Positions 38,262 to 46,777 of a DNA stretch of 64,000 bases are shown piece by piece. The notes beneath the pieces are model-generated. The model worked only from the letters and a program-made list of their open reading frames with translations. It did no database searches and had not been told where the DNA came from. The position numbers were made by a program, and so were the translations under genes. The DNA comes from Phycisphaerae bacterium. Its GTDB lineage: Bacteria; Planctomycetota; Phycisphaerae; Phycisphaerales; Phycisphaeraceae. The first letter of the stretch is position 1, and the number at the start of each line of letters is the position of its first letter. Location: NCBI GenBank assembly GCA_030432595.1, contig JAUIGU010000010.1:1-64000 (forward strand). Direction: 5' to 3'.

Positions 38262-39353
38262 TCACAACAACCCCAGTGTCTCGTCCAGCTCGAAGACCGC
38301 GTTCATGTTCTGGATCGCTTGGCCGGACGCGCCCTTGATGAGGTTGTCCTCGGCGACGAACACGACGACCGTCGGCCGACCTTCGGCGCCGGTGGTGACG
38401 CGGCGAACGGTGACGTCGACGAAGTTGGTGCCGGCGACGTGTTTCGTGTTGGGCAGAGCATCCCCGGCCTCGCGGACGCGCACGAACGGCTCGTCGGCGT
38501 ACGCGTCCAGCAAGGCCTCGAACAGTTCGTCCTGCGTGACCTGCTCGTCGGCGGGTTCGAGGTAGATGGTTTCGAGGATGCCGACGTCCGTCGGGAGCAG
38601 ATGCGGGACGAAGAGCGGGTCGATCTGCCCGTCGCTTTTTCCCGCGACGCGGCAGAGCGTCTGCGCGATCTCGGGCTGGTGGCGGTGGCCGCCGATGGTG
38701 CCGTACGGGCCGTACGCTTCGTTGACCGAGATGAAGTGCGTGGCGGGTTTGGCGCTGCGGCCGGCGCCGCTGGTGCCCGACGAGGCGTTGATGACGATCG
38801 GCTCGGGCTTGACGAGCGCGTGCGTGAGGAACGGCGCGACACCGATCGCCGCGGCGGTGGGGTAGCAGCCGGGGTTGGCGACGAGCGTCGCTCCCGGAAG
38901 ATCATCCCGGAAGAGTTCGGGGAGGCCGTATACCGCGCTGGGCAGGTTGGCGGCGTCGAGGTGCGGCGTGTGGTAGACGCGCTCGTAGCGCTGCGCGTCG
39001 TTGAGCCGGTAGTCGGCCGAAAGGTCGACGACGCGCACGCCGGCGTCGAGCAGCGGCGGGACGTACGCCATCGCCGCGGTGTGCGGCAGCGCGAGGAAGG
39101 CGACGTCGGCATGCTCCGCGATCGCGCCGGCGTCGATCGGCCGGCACTGCGCGGTCTCGTCGTCGAGCTTGCCCGTCAGCCGGGGGAACTCGTCGCGCAG
39201 GTCGGGCAGCTCGTCGCGGTGCGAGGCGAGGTAGGTCAGCTTCGCCGCGGGGTGGCGGTGCAGCAGCTCGACCAGGTGGACGCCGGTGAACCCGGTGGGC
39301 CCGACGATGGCGGCGCGGATGGGGTCGGTCTGGGGCGCGGGGGTGGCGGGCAT
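38262..39353 (-). CDS. argC: N-acetyl-gamma-glutamyl-phosphate reductase
   Basis: NADP-dependent reductase of arginine synthesis, acting on N-acetylglutamyl phosphate. The start at 39353 gives 363 residues beginning MPATPAPQTDPIRAAIVGPTGFTGVHLVELL, the expected NADP fold. The catalytic cysteine is in VANPGCYPTAAAIGVAPFL. SSGTSGAGRSAKPATHF and the late segment GQAIQNMNAVFELDETLGL are also characteristic. A longer frame extends 35 codons upstream but lacks family similarity. No other arg gene is adjacent. A triple-nested hairpin follows its stop. Confidence 0.95.
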   Translation of the reverse strand: MPATPAPQTDPIRAAIVGPTGFTGVHLVELLHRHPAAKLTYLASHRDELPDLRDEFPRLTGKLDDETAQCRPIDAGAIAEHADVAFLALPHTAAMAYVPPLLDAGVRVVDLSADYRLNDAQRYERVYHTPHLDAANLPSAVYGLPELFRDDLPGATLVANPGCYPTAAAIGVAPFLTHALVKPEPIVINASSGTSGAGRSAKPATHFISVNEAYGPYGTIGGHRHQPEIAQTLCRVAGKSDGQIDPLFVPHLLPTDVGILETIYLEPADEQVTQDELFEALLDAYADEPFVRVREAGDALPNTKHVAGTNFVDVTVRRVTTGAEGRPTVVVFVAEDNLIKGASGQAIQNMNAVFELDETLGLL

Positions 39354-39529
39354 GTCCGGGGATTGTGCGAGGCCCGGCCGGGTAGAGCAATGTTGGCTCC
39401 GCGATTCGTGCAGTTGTTGGGGTTTCCAGCCGGATCGGCGGGCGTGGCAAACGACCACGATAAACCTGCCACATTGGCATTCACAATCTTCGTAAACCCT
39501 TGTTAAAGCTCAATTCGGGCGTTTCTGAT

Positions 39530-39546
39530 TTGGCACGGGACTTGCC
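39530..39546 (+). promoter_or_regulatory. Sigma-54 (RpoN) promoter for hsp20
   Basis: TTGGCACGGGACTTGCC carries the -24 element TGGCACG and the -12 element TTGC at the standard spacing of four bases between them. Transcription would begin near 39557, 70 bases before the hsp20 ATG. Sigma-54 promoters need an activator ATPase; I found neither the activator gene nor an obvious activator site in this short gap. Confidence 0.75.
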
Positions 39547-39626
39547 ACAGGTGTGGCGGACGCGGGGATACGGAAACCGCGGCCGATCAATCTCGAATGT
39601 CATGCGTCTTTTTGAAAGGAGACCCC

Positions 39627-40064
39627 ATGCTTCCCACCATCCGCCGACAGTTTGAGCCGACCTTCGCCGTGCTGCGTGAGTTCGACCGGGCCCTGAACCG
39701 GGCGTACGACGACACCACCTCGGTCGGCACCGACACGTTCCCCGTGGACGTCTACGAAGAGCAGGACACGCTTGTCGTCGAAGCCGAGCTTCCCGGCTAC
39801 GACCGCGAACAGATCGACGTCAACGTCGAGCAGGGCGTGCTGAGCATCGAAGCCAACCGCACCGAGAAAACCGAGACCACCGACGGCGAAGGCAAGTCCG
39901 CCAAGCGTCACGTCTCGGAACGCGTCACGCACGTGACCCGGCGGTTCAGCCTGCCCAGCGCGTACGACACCACGCAGGTCGATGCGTCGCTCAAGGACGG
40001 CGTGCTCACCCTCCGCCTGCCCAAGCGCGAAGAGGTCAAGCCCCGCAAGATCAGCGTGAAATAA
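39627..40064 (+). CDS. Small heat-shock protein, Hsp20/alpha-crystallin family
   Basis: ATP-independent holdase chaperone of 145 residues. AAAGGAG stands 5 bases before the chosen ATG. The alpha-crystallin domain occupies about residues 35-140, with FPVDVYEEQDTLVVEAELPG, YDREQIDVNVEQGVLSIEA and the closing ASLKDGVLTLRLPKRE. A short C-terminal KPRKISVK ends in the I-x-V type tail motif that binds neighbouring subunits. A sigma-54-type promoter lies upstream and an intrinsic terminator downstream, so it is a single-gene transcript. Confidence 0.95.
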   Translation: MLPTIRRQFEPTFAVLREFDRALNRAYDDTTSVGTDTFPVDVYEEQDTLVVEAELPGYDREQIDVNVEQGVLSIEANRTEKTETTDGEGKSAKRHVSERVTHVTRRFSLPSAYDTTQVDASLKDGVLTLRLPKREEVKPRKISVK

Positions 40065-40140
40065 CCCGACACCGTCGTGGGTTGCACCGGTGACCGCCGA
40101 CCGATCCGCGACGGACCTAACCCGCTTCTCTCTCCTCCGA

Positions 40141-40173
40141 CGCCGCCAGTTCTCGTAATTGGCGGCGTTTTTT
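40141..40173 (+). terminator. Intrinsic terminator after hsp20
   Basis: CGCCGCCA pairs with TGGCGGCG across an 11-base loop and is followed directly by six T residues. Confidence 0.88.
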
Positions 40174-40294
40174 CTGCGCGTGCGTCGCGTTGTTCGCGAC
40201 GTGTTGCGTATCCCAGCCTCGGCATCGACGATCCCGATGGACGTATCACGCATCGCGATGCGGAAACCGAAGCGGTCTGCCGTATCAACGTGTC

Positions 40295-40561
40295 ATGCAC
40301 ACCACCCCCCTGCCCCGCGTCTTGCGTGAAGCCCGTGAACCCGCCGAAACCCCCGAGACCGCCAAACCTGCACGGCTTTCGTTCGCCCGCACCGTGACGC
40401 AGCGCGTCGGCCGTATGCTTTCGGGCCTGCGTCCGCGGTACCGCGTGGAGCCTTTCACCGGCCCGGCGTCGCTGGAGCCGCGGCGGCCGGGCGAGCGTCG
40501 CGTGTTCATGCACCACCGGGTCATCGTGTACGAACCGAGCCCGCCGAAGGACCCCGACTGA
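40295..40561 (+). CDS. Small basic protein coupled to the LysR gene
   Basis: 88 residues, rich in arginine and proline, with no motif that I recognise (RLSFARTVTQRVGRMLSGLR in the middle, then RRVFMHHRVIVYEPS). The stop codon TGA shares its last base with the ATG of the LysR gene (TGATG), the usual arrangement for translational coupling. This is the best evidence that it is real. The start could be another codon, and no strong ribosome binding site is evident. Confidence 0.5.
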   Translation: MHTTPLPRVLREAREPAETPETAKPARLSFARTVTQRVGRMLSGLRPRYRVEPFTGPASLEPRRPGERRVFMHHRVIVYEPSPPKDPD

Positions 40562-41493
40562 TGGAACTGCACCTGATCCGAACGTTCGTCGCGGTCGCAG
40601 AAACCGGCGGCGTGACCCGCGCGGCCGAGCGGCTGCACCAGACGCAGCCGACCGTCAGCGGCCACCTCAAGACGCTGGAGGGCCGGGTCGGCGTGGCGCT
40701 GTTCGTCCGCGGCGCGCGCGGAATGCAGCTCACCACCGCGGGCCAGGAGCTGCTGCCGTCGGCGCGGCGGTTCGTGGAGCAGGCGGACGCGATCGAACGG
40801 CTGGCGAAGAACCTCAAGCGCGGGCTGGCCGGCTCGCTGCGCGTCGGGCTCAACAACGCGCCGTTCTGGTTCCAGCCCGGGCCGTTGTGGTCGCGGCTGA
40901 GCGCCTCGTACCCGGACCTGACGCTGTCGTTCGATCAGGGGCCCAGCGGTCAGTTGATGCAGTGGCTGCGCGACGGGCAGCTCGACGTGGCGTTCATCGA
41001 GGGCGCGGCGCACGCGTCGATCGAGACGCGTCCGCTGACCGACGTGGACGTGGTGCTCACCGTGCCGCCCGCCTGGGCCGACGAGCTCGCGGACCGCCCG
41101 AGCCGGGACCAGTTGCGCCTGCTGCACGGCCGGCCGTGGGTGTTCACCAGCCCGCAGTGCTCGTACCACCGCCTGTTCGAGACGCTTTGGCGGGACCTGG
41201 GCCCGCCTTCGGACCGGCGTTACCAGGTCGACCACTCGCTGCCGGACATGATCGACCTTGTGCAGCAGGGCCTCGCGGCGTCGCTGATGGAACGCCGCAC
41301 CGCCGAGGCCGCCGCGGCCGAGGGGCGGGTGGCGATCTGCGACGCGTTCGAGGCGACGATCCCGATGAGCGTGGCCGTGCTGCGCAGCCGGCGGGACGAG
41401 CCGGTCGTCGCGGCGTTCTTGGAGAGCTGCGCCGCGATGCGGGGAGAGATCGTCGCGGCGCTGCGGCCCGACCCGGCCACGCCGAGCGCCTAG
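40561..41493 (+). CDS. LysR-family transcriptional regulator
   Basis: 310 residues. The N-terminal winged helix-turn-helix is plain: MELHLIRTFVAVAETGGVTR, AERLHQTQPTVSGHLKTLEG, GVALFVRGARGMQLTTAGQE. A linker helix is followed by a periplasmic-binding-type effector domain (about residues 90-300; LRVGLNNAPFWFQPGPLW, MIDLVQQGLAASLMERR). The effector and targets are unknown. LysR regulators often control a divergent gene, but here the upstream side is the small coupled ORF and hsp20. The end is only 3 bases from the convergent efp stop. Confidence 0.93.
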   Translation: MELHLIRTFVAVAETGGVTRAAERLHQTQPTVSGHLKTLEGRVGVALFVRGARGMQLTTAGQELLPSARRFVEQADAIERLAKNLKRGLAGSLRVGLNNAPFWFQPGPLWSRLSASYPDLTLSFDQGPSGQLMQWLRDGQLDVAFIEGAAHASIETRPLTDVDVVLTVPPAWADELADRPSRDQLRLLHGRPWVFTSPQCSYHRLFETLWRDLGPPSDRRYQVDHSLPDMIDLVQQGLAASLMERRTAEAAAAEGRVAICDAFEATIPMSVAVLRSRRDEPVVAAFLESCAAMRGEIVAALRPDPATPSA

Positions 41494-41496
41494 CGC

Positions 41497-42057
41497 CTAC
41501 TCGTTCACCCGCCCCAGGTACTCGCGCGTCTCGGTGTTGATCTTCACCGTTTCGCCCTCGTTGATGAATGGGGGGACGCGCACCTTCAGGCCGGTCTCGG
41601 TGACGGCCTCCTTCATCACGTTTGTCGCGGTCGCGTTCTTGATGCCCGGCTCGGTCTCGGCGATCACGTGCATCACCGCCTGCGGCAGCTCCAGGCTCAG
41701 CGGCTGGCCCTCGTAAAACAGGCCCTTGATCGTCTCGTTGGGCTTGCAGAACAAGAGCGCATCGCCCAGCACGTCCTCCATGATCGTGAACTGGTCGTAG
41801 GTCTCGCAGTCCATGAACACGCCGTCCTTGCCCTCGGCGTAAAGGAACTCGATGTCGCGGCGGTCAAGGTTGGTGGACTCGACCTCGTCGACGCTGCGGA
41901 AGCGTTTCTCGGTGACGTTGCCGTGCTTGATGCTCTTGAGCTTGGCCTGCACGAAAGCGCCGCCCTTCCCGGGCTTGACGTGCTCGGTCTTGGTCACCAG
42001 CAGGAGGTTGCCGTCGAGGTTGACGACTTGCCCGGGCTTGAGGTCGTTGGCTTTCAT
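41497..42057 (-). CDS. efp: Elongation factor P
   Basis: Ribosome-bound factor that relieves stalling at polyproline. 186 residues, normal length. KPGQVVNLDGNLLLVTKTEHVKPGKGGAF presents Lys31 at the loop tip, the residue modified in many bacteria; which modification is used here is not known. EKRFRSVDEVES, the OB-fold segments and the C-terminal KEAVTETGLKVRVPPFINEGETVKINTETREYLGR are typical. The proline-rich proteins of this window would make such a factor useful. A hairpin repeat lies in the gap upstream. Confidence 0.97.
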   Translation of the reverse strand: MKANDLKPGQVVNLDGNLLLVTKTEHVKPGKGGAFVQAKLKSIKHGNVTEKRFRSVDEVESTNLDRRDIEFLYAEGKDGVFMDCETYDQFTIMEDVLGDALLFCKPNETIKGLFYEGQPLSLELPQAVMHVIAETEPGIKNATATNVMKEAVTETGLKVRVPPFINEGETVKINTETREYLGRVNE

Positions 42058-42137
42058 CGCATTGATTCCGTGGGTTCGCGGGTTTGGTGTAGCCCGGTAT
42101 TGTGGCGGATAGCCAGCGTCACCGCAAAACCAGAAGC

Positions 42138-42213
42138 AACCACCGATGAACTCAGATAGACACCGATCCAGATGGAAACTTCATCCGCGTTCATCCGTGT
42201 CCATCGGTGGTTT
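42138..42213. repeat. Hairpin of CACCGATG/GATGAAC-type repeats reaching into truD
   Basis: Left arm 42138-42176 and right arm 42180-42213 pair imperfectly with almost no loop. Each contains several CACCGAT or CATCCG(T/C) units. The right arm lies within the 3' end of truD and supplies its last codons (KPPMDTDERG). Confidence 0.8.
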
Positions 42214-43476
42214 CATGACTTCCCGCAGCACCATCGTCGCGTAGGCCCCGCGGGGCAGTTCGAAGGTGCAGCGGAGGTACGGGCCGTGGTCGTCGACGCC
42301 GCCGGAGTAGTCGAGGTCACGGACGACGATGCGCAGTGGTCGGCGGTCGCCCTTGACCGACGCCAGCGGGTGGTCGTGCTGCAACAACGCCGGGTCCAGA
42401 TCGAGCGTGGCCAAAGCCTGGTGTTCGACGGCTTCCGCCGGGCTTCCCGGGGTGGCGGGCATCAGGTCGGTGCCCGGCAGCGGGCCGGACGGTGAAACCT
42501 CAAACGTCTCGACGCGACCGCCAGGCGCGTTCTCTTGCTCGGCGGTGGGTGGGTCCACCGTGAACTTGGCGCGGTTGTCGTGCTTCCACGCCACGTCGCC
42601 TGCGATCAGCTTGTTCCACGTCCCGTCGCGCAGCCGGCGGTCGAGCACGGCGTTGAACACCTCGGACTGCAGCGCCGAGATCAGGAAGTCGCGCTGCGAC
42701 TTGGCGATCATGCGGATCGCCTGCTCCGGCGTCTTGCCCTGGCGCAGCGCGTCCAGCGCCTGGCGGTCGTACGGCAGCGCCTTGGGCCAGAGGTCGAGCG
42801 CGCCCAGGTAGTTGCCGGCCTTGAAGCGTGCCCGGCCCTCCGCCAACTCCTCGCGGTCGCTAGGGCCGGGCGCGCCGAGCAGTTCGTCGATGAAGGCCTG
42901 GTGCTCGTCGCGCAAAAGCAGCCGGCCCAGCTTCGCGGAGTTGCCGCGGTAGCCGAAGCGCTGCTCGCCGATGTAGTTGGGGATGCCGTGCTGCGCGAGC
43001 GCGTCGAAGATCGGCTTGGCCTTGACCACGGCCGTGGGCTCGACCTGGCGGAGCTTGAGGACGAAGCGGTTGCCGCCGTGGTGCCCGCGGCGGAGCTTGT
43101 TGCCGTGCCGCTGCGCCCAGTGCACGGTGATGCGCGGGTGGTGCTCGATGCGTTCGACGGCGTGGGCCTCGGCGGCCTTGTCCTCAACGGGCAGGTAGAC
43201 CGACAGGTGCTGCCGAGTGACCGCGTGCTTGTCCTTGAGCCCGGCGTGCCCGACCTCGCGCTTGCTAACCCGGAAATCCTTCGCGACCCGCTTGATGAGG
43301 TCGTGCGTCGTCAGCTCACGCTTCTCCACAAACAGGTACAGGTGCTCGCCCTCGCCCGAGAGGTCGTAGAGCGGCTGCTCCTCGACGAGAAAGTCCTCGG
43401 GGCGCTCTTTGAGGACGCCGCCGACGCCGGGGAGGTCGGGGGTGAGGTAGGCGAGTTGTGCGGTGGGGTCAGGCAT
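42181..43476 (-). CDS. truD: tRNA pseudouridine synthase D
   Basis: Makes pseudouridine 13 in tRNA-Glu. 431 residues, longer than E. coli TruD (349). ERPEDFLVEEQPLYDLSGEGEHLYLFVEKRELTT is the expected N-terminus. The catalytic Asp is in VGHAGLKDKHAVTRQHLSV. RHGNKLRRGHHGGNRFVLKLR and PNYIGEQRFGYRGNSAKLGRLLL are characteristic, and a TRUD insertion domain follows. The C-terminal residues after YATMVLREVMK are encoded by a repeat arm, so the original stop may have been displaced. It lies between efp and ilvE on the same strand. Confidence 0.95.
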   Translation of the reverse strand: MPDPTAQLAYLTPDLPGVGGVLKERPEDFLVEEQPLYDLSGEGEHLYLFVEKRELTTHDLIKRVAKDFRVSKREVGHAGLKDKHAVTRQHLSVYLPVEDKAAEAHAVERIEHHPRITVHWAQRHGNKLRRGHHGGNRFVLKLRQVEPTAVVKAKPIFDALAQHGIPNYIGEQRFGYRGNSAKLGRLLLRDEHQAFIDELLGAPGPSDREELAEGRARFKAGNYLGALDLWPKALPYDRQALDALRQGKTPEQAIRMIAKSQRDFLISALQSEVFNAVLDRRLRDGTWNKLIAGDVAWKHDNRAKFTVDPPTAEQENAPGGRVETFEVSPSGPLPGTDLMPATPGSPAEAVEHQALATLDLDPALLQHDHPLASVKGDRRPLRIVVRDLDYSGGVDDHGPYLRCTFELPRGAYATMVLREVMKPPMDTDERG

Positions 43477-43490
43477 TCAGGCAGAACATA

Positions 43491-43570
43491 GCCACAGAAT
43501 TCACATAAGACACAGAAGCATGGGTCCGTAATGCTCGCCTGATTCTGTGTGTTCTGTGCCTTTTGTGGCC
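43491..43570. repeat. Hairpin of CACAGAA-type repeats after ilvE
   Basis: Left arm 43491-43518 (GCCACAGAATTCACATAAGA and on) and right arm 43542-43570 (ending TTTTGTGGCC) pair over about 28 bases with a 23-base loop. It fills the gap between the ilvE stop and the truD start and may act as a terminator. Confidence 0.8.
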
Positions 43571-43581
43571 AAGACGTTCGC

Positions 43582-44553
43582 TCAATCCTCCGGCACGCCC
43601 TTCGCGATCAGGTCGCGGAACGCCTTGATGAGTTGCCGGGTAATGGGCCCCGGTTCGCCGGCGCCGATCGGGCGGCCGTCCACGTCGGTGACGGGGATGA
43701 CTTCGGCGGCGGTGCCGGTGAGGAACATTTCGTCGGCGGTGTAGAGGTCGTGCCGGGTCTGGTCTTCGCGGACCACGGGGATGCCGGCCTGCTTGGCGAG
43801 CTCGATCACCAGGTTCATGGTCACGCCCTCGAGCACGCCGGCCGAGAGCGGCGGGGTGAAGAGCGTGGGTTTGCCGTCGCGCGGGCGGACGAGGAACACG
43901 TTGTCGCCGGTGCATTCGCTGACGTTGCCGAGGTGGTTGAACATCACGGCCTCGAGCACGCCGTTGTCGATGGCCTCGATCTTGGCGAGGATGTTGTTGA
44001 GGTAGTTGAGGCTCTTGATGCGCGGGCTGAGCGCCTGCGGGTGGTTACGCAGGAATGACGAGCACACGACTTTCAAGCCGTGATCGTAGAACTCCTGCGG
44101 GTAGAGCTGGATCGTGGCGGCGATGATGTAGACACAGGGCTGCGGACACTGGAACGGATTGAGGCCCATGGTGCCGGCCCCGCGCGTGGCGACGAGGCGG
44201 ATGTAGCCGTCGGTCAGGCCGTTGGCTTCGACGGTTTTCTTGGTCGCGTCGAAGAGCTCGTCGATCGTGTACGGCAGCTCCATGCGGATCGCGCGGGCCG
44301 AGGCGAACAGGCGCTCGAGGTGGGTGCGGAGCTTGAGGACGCGGCCGGCGTAGAAGCGGATGCCCTCGAAGACGCCGTCGCCGTAGAGCACGCCGTGGTC
44401 GAAGACGGACACGGTGGCCTTCTCCGCGGGGACCAGCGCGCCGTCGAGCCAGACCTTGCGGTCCTGGTAGGCGGCGAGGGGGTTGACGGTCTCGAGCGGG
44501 GACTTGGCGTCGGCTTGAGCGGCGTTTTGGTCGGAAGTCTGGGTCGGCGACAC
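43582..44553 (-). CDS. ilvE: Branched-chain amino acid aminotransferase
   Basis: Fold type IV pyridoxal-phosphate aminotransferase for valine, leucine and isoleucine. I chose the GTG at 44553 because GAGGAG stands 6 bases before it, giving 323 residues. KVWLDGALVPAEKATVSVFDHGVLYGDGVFEGIRFY is the family N-terminus. The cofactor lysine is in RIKSLNYLNNILAK. EAVMFNHLGNVSECTGDNVF and EMFLTGTAAEVIPVTDVDGR complete the signature. The longer upstream frame to 44667 lacks similarity. ilvN is far away, so the pathway's genes are scattered. Confidence 0.95.
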   Translation of the reverse strand: MSPTQTSDQNAAQADAKSPLETVNPLAAYQDRKVWLDGALVPAEKATVSVFDHGVLYGDGVFEGIRFYAGRVLKLRTHLERLFASARAIRMELPYTIDELFDATKKTVEANGLTDGYIRLVATRGAGTMGLNPFQCPQPCVYIIAATIQLYPQEFYDHGLKVVCSSFLRNHPQALSPRIKSLNYLNNILAKIEAIDNGVLEAVMFNHLGNVSECTGDNVFLVRPRDGKPTLFTPPLSAGVLEGVTMNLVIELAKQAGIPVVREDQTRHDLYTADEMFLTGTAAEVIPVTDVDGRPIGAGEPGPITRQLIKAFRDLIAKGVPED

Positions 44554-44696
44554 GGGGCACTCCTCGGTTAGGACCCTGAGTATATCGGTCGATCCGGCCT
44601 GGCCATGCGGGGCGAAAGGACAACGGACAGCTTTTGGGCGGGTCGGTATCCTGACGCTGCGGATCATTTCAATCCGGATTATTCAAGGAACGAGTC

Positions 44697-46697
44697 ATGA
44701 GCGAGGACTACGAAGCGCGTCTGGCGGAGCTGCCGATCGCGGAGCGGCGTGGGGTGTGGACGACCTGGGGGGCCGATACTTGGGAGGCGGTGCTGATTAA
44801 GGGCGAACTCGACGCGGCGCTCGACCGGCTCGAAGCCGCGGATGGCGTCGGCGGCGTCGAGCGTGACGTGACGGCGGACGTGCTCGCGGGCAAGCGGCCG
44901 GCGCCGGACGGGACGTGGCTGCTGCTGGTCGCGTTGGCGGACGGCACGCCGTGGATGCACGTCGCGCACGGGTACCGCTATTTCGAGCAGTTCGAAAACC
45001 TCGCGACGTGGCTCGACGTGCCGGCGATGCGCGTCGGCTACCAGGACACCGCGGGCGCGACGCACGTGACGGTCCGGGAAGGCGGCGACGACACGCTGTT
45101 TTTCGAGTCCACCGGGATGAGCGGCGGCGGCGATGACGATTTCGGAGGCGATAAAGACTTTGACGACGAAGAGATGGACGACCCGTTCGACGTGCCGCTG
45201 CGCTTCGAGACCGAGATGCTGCCCGCGGACTGGCCGAAGCAGTTCAAGCGCGAGGACGAGGTGCAGCAGGCGCTGATGCGTGAGCTGGACGCGTACGTGC
45301 CGATGATCGGGGCGGGCGTGCAGGACGGGAACATCCTGCTCTGGGCGGGGCACGAGGACGTGCTGAAGAAGAAAAACGTGAAGCGCATCGCGCTGGTGCT
45401 GCTGGGGGAGAAGCGTTCGTCGCTGCCGATCGACGGGAACCGGCAGATGGCGGAAGCGATCGAAAAGGGCGACGTCGAGGGCGTGCGGACGGCGGTGGAG
45501 ACGGGGGCGTCGTTGACGGAGGTGTCGGGCCGGAAGTGTTCGCCGCTGAGTTTTGTGGTGACCGCGTACCGGGTGGAGCCGGACGTGCGGCTGGCGATGG
45601 CGGACGTGCTGCTCGAGGCGGGGGCCGACCCGGACGTCGGCGGCCCGGGCAGCGACCCGCCGCTGATCGCGGCGATCGACAAGGCGAGCTTCGAGACCGC
45701 GCTGGCGTTGAAGCTCTGCAAGAAGCTGATCGATGCGGGCGCGTCGCTTGAAGTCGAGGGTCAGGGCATGCTGGCCAAGGGGCAGACGCCGCTCTACAAG
45801 GCCGCGTTAACGAACAAACTCGGGCTGGTGCAGTTCCTGCACGCCCACGGCGCGGACGTGAACGCCAAAGACAGCCAGGGCCGAACCGTCCGCGAGGCCA
45901 TGGAACAAACGCACGCGCGGATGGCCGAGTTCATGGGCGAGGAGGACGCCGACGAACACATCGACGCGGCCCGGCCTGTATTGGATTACCTCGCCCGCGC
46001 CGAGGCCGGCGAACCGCCCTCAGACGACTGGCAGGCGCAGCTCGACGAAGAAGAAAGGGCCGCCACCCGCATGAAGCGCGAACTCAAGGCGAGCTTCGGC
46101 AAACTCGGCGAGGCGTTCAAGGAACTCGGCAAGCGGATGGACGAGAAAGACGCCGCGGAAGGCGACGAACAGGACGGCAGCGCCGATGCTGCGACTGAAG
46201 ACGTACTGCTTGCCGGCGCGGCCGCGGCTCAGCCGACCATCGAGCTCGAGCCCCATGATGGCGAATGGGTCAATGCGAAGCGGCAGGAGCAATTGGGCGA
46301 GGCCTTCGCCGACCAGGGATTCACGCGCATCGGCACGTTCAAGACCACGGCCGGCGCGGACGTCAAGGTCCTGGCGTTCGTACACCAAACCGACGGCTTG
46401 TACGGCACGGTCTACGAACAACGTGACGGCACGAGTTGGTGCGACGTGGTGCGGATGCACGCGGACGACACGGTACTCACCGCGACCAACACCGCGTCGC
46501 CGGCCGCTTACGAACTGGACCGATTCCCGAAGATCCGTCAGCCGCGCTGGGGGGTGAACAAGCTGGTGGCGGCGGTACGGGATGCCGCGACGACCGAGGG
46601 TGGTGTCAAAGCTGTGTCGGCCGAGCGATTCCTGGACGACGTGAAGTGGGTGATCGCGCAGGAGCAGGCGGCGCTGCGTAAGCAGACCGGTGGCTGA
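44697..46697 (+). CDS. Ankyrin-repeat protein of unknown function
   Basis: 666 residues with AAGGA before the ATG. No signal peptide is seen. Residues 1-125 form an alpha/beta domain (RGVWTTWGADTWEAVLIKGE). An acidic linker (DDDFGGDKDFDDEEMDD) and a second domain follow. About residues 255-405 are ankyrin-like repeats: MAEAIEKGDVEGVRTAVETG, LAMADVLLEAGADPDVGGPG, LCKKLIDAGASLEVEGQG, TPLYKAALTNKLGLVQFLHA and HGADVNAKDSQGRT. A charged helix (TRMKRELKASFGKLGEAFKE) and a C-terminal domain of about 150 residues end the protein. I recognise no catalytic motif. It probably acts through protein binding. Confidence 0.75.
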   Translation: MSEDYEARLAELPIAERRGVWTTWGADTWEAVLIKGELDAALDRLEAADGVGGVERDVTADVLAGKRPAPDGTWLLLVALADGTPWMHVAHGYRYFEQFENLATWLDVPAMRVGYQDTAGATHVTVREGGDDTLFFESTGMSGGGDDDFGGDKDFDDEEMDDPFDVPLRFETEMLPADWPKQFKREDEVQQALMRELDAYVPMIGAGVQDGNILLWAGHEDVLKKKNVKRIALVLLGEKRSSLPIDGNRQMAEAIEKGDVEGVRTAVETGASLTEVSGRKCSPLSFVVTAYRVEPDVRLAMADVLLEAGADPDVGGPGSDPPLIAAIDKASFETALALKLCKKLIDAGASLEVEGQGMLAKGQTPLYKAALTNKLGLVQFLHAHGADVNAKDSQGRTVREAMEQTHARMAEFMGEEDADEHIDAARPVLDYLARAEAGEPPSDDWQAQLDEEERAATRMKRELKASFGKLGEAFKELGKRMDEKDAAEGDEQDGSADAATEDVLLAGAAAAQPTIELEPHDGEWVNAKRQEQLGEAFADQGFTRIGTFKTTAGADVKVLAFVHQTDGLYGTVYEQRDGTSWCDVVRMHADDTVLTATNTASPAAYELDRFPKIRQPRWGVNKLVAAVRDAATTEGGVKAVSAERFLDDVKWVIAQEQAALRKQTGG

Positions 46698-46721
46698 AGC
46701 AGCGGCGACACCCATCACGAA

Positions 46722-46751
46722 AGAGCCCGGAGACGGCCGTCTCCGGGCTTT
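46722..46751. terminator. Bidirectional terminator between ankyrin gene and tsf
   Basis: AGCCCGGAGAC pairs with GTCTCCGGGCT around GGCC. The minus-strand side reads into TCTTTCG and the plus-strand side into TTAT. It separates two convergent genes. Confidence 0.8.
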
Positions 46752-46777
46752 ATGGATCGTTGGGTTCTGGTTTTGGT

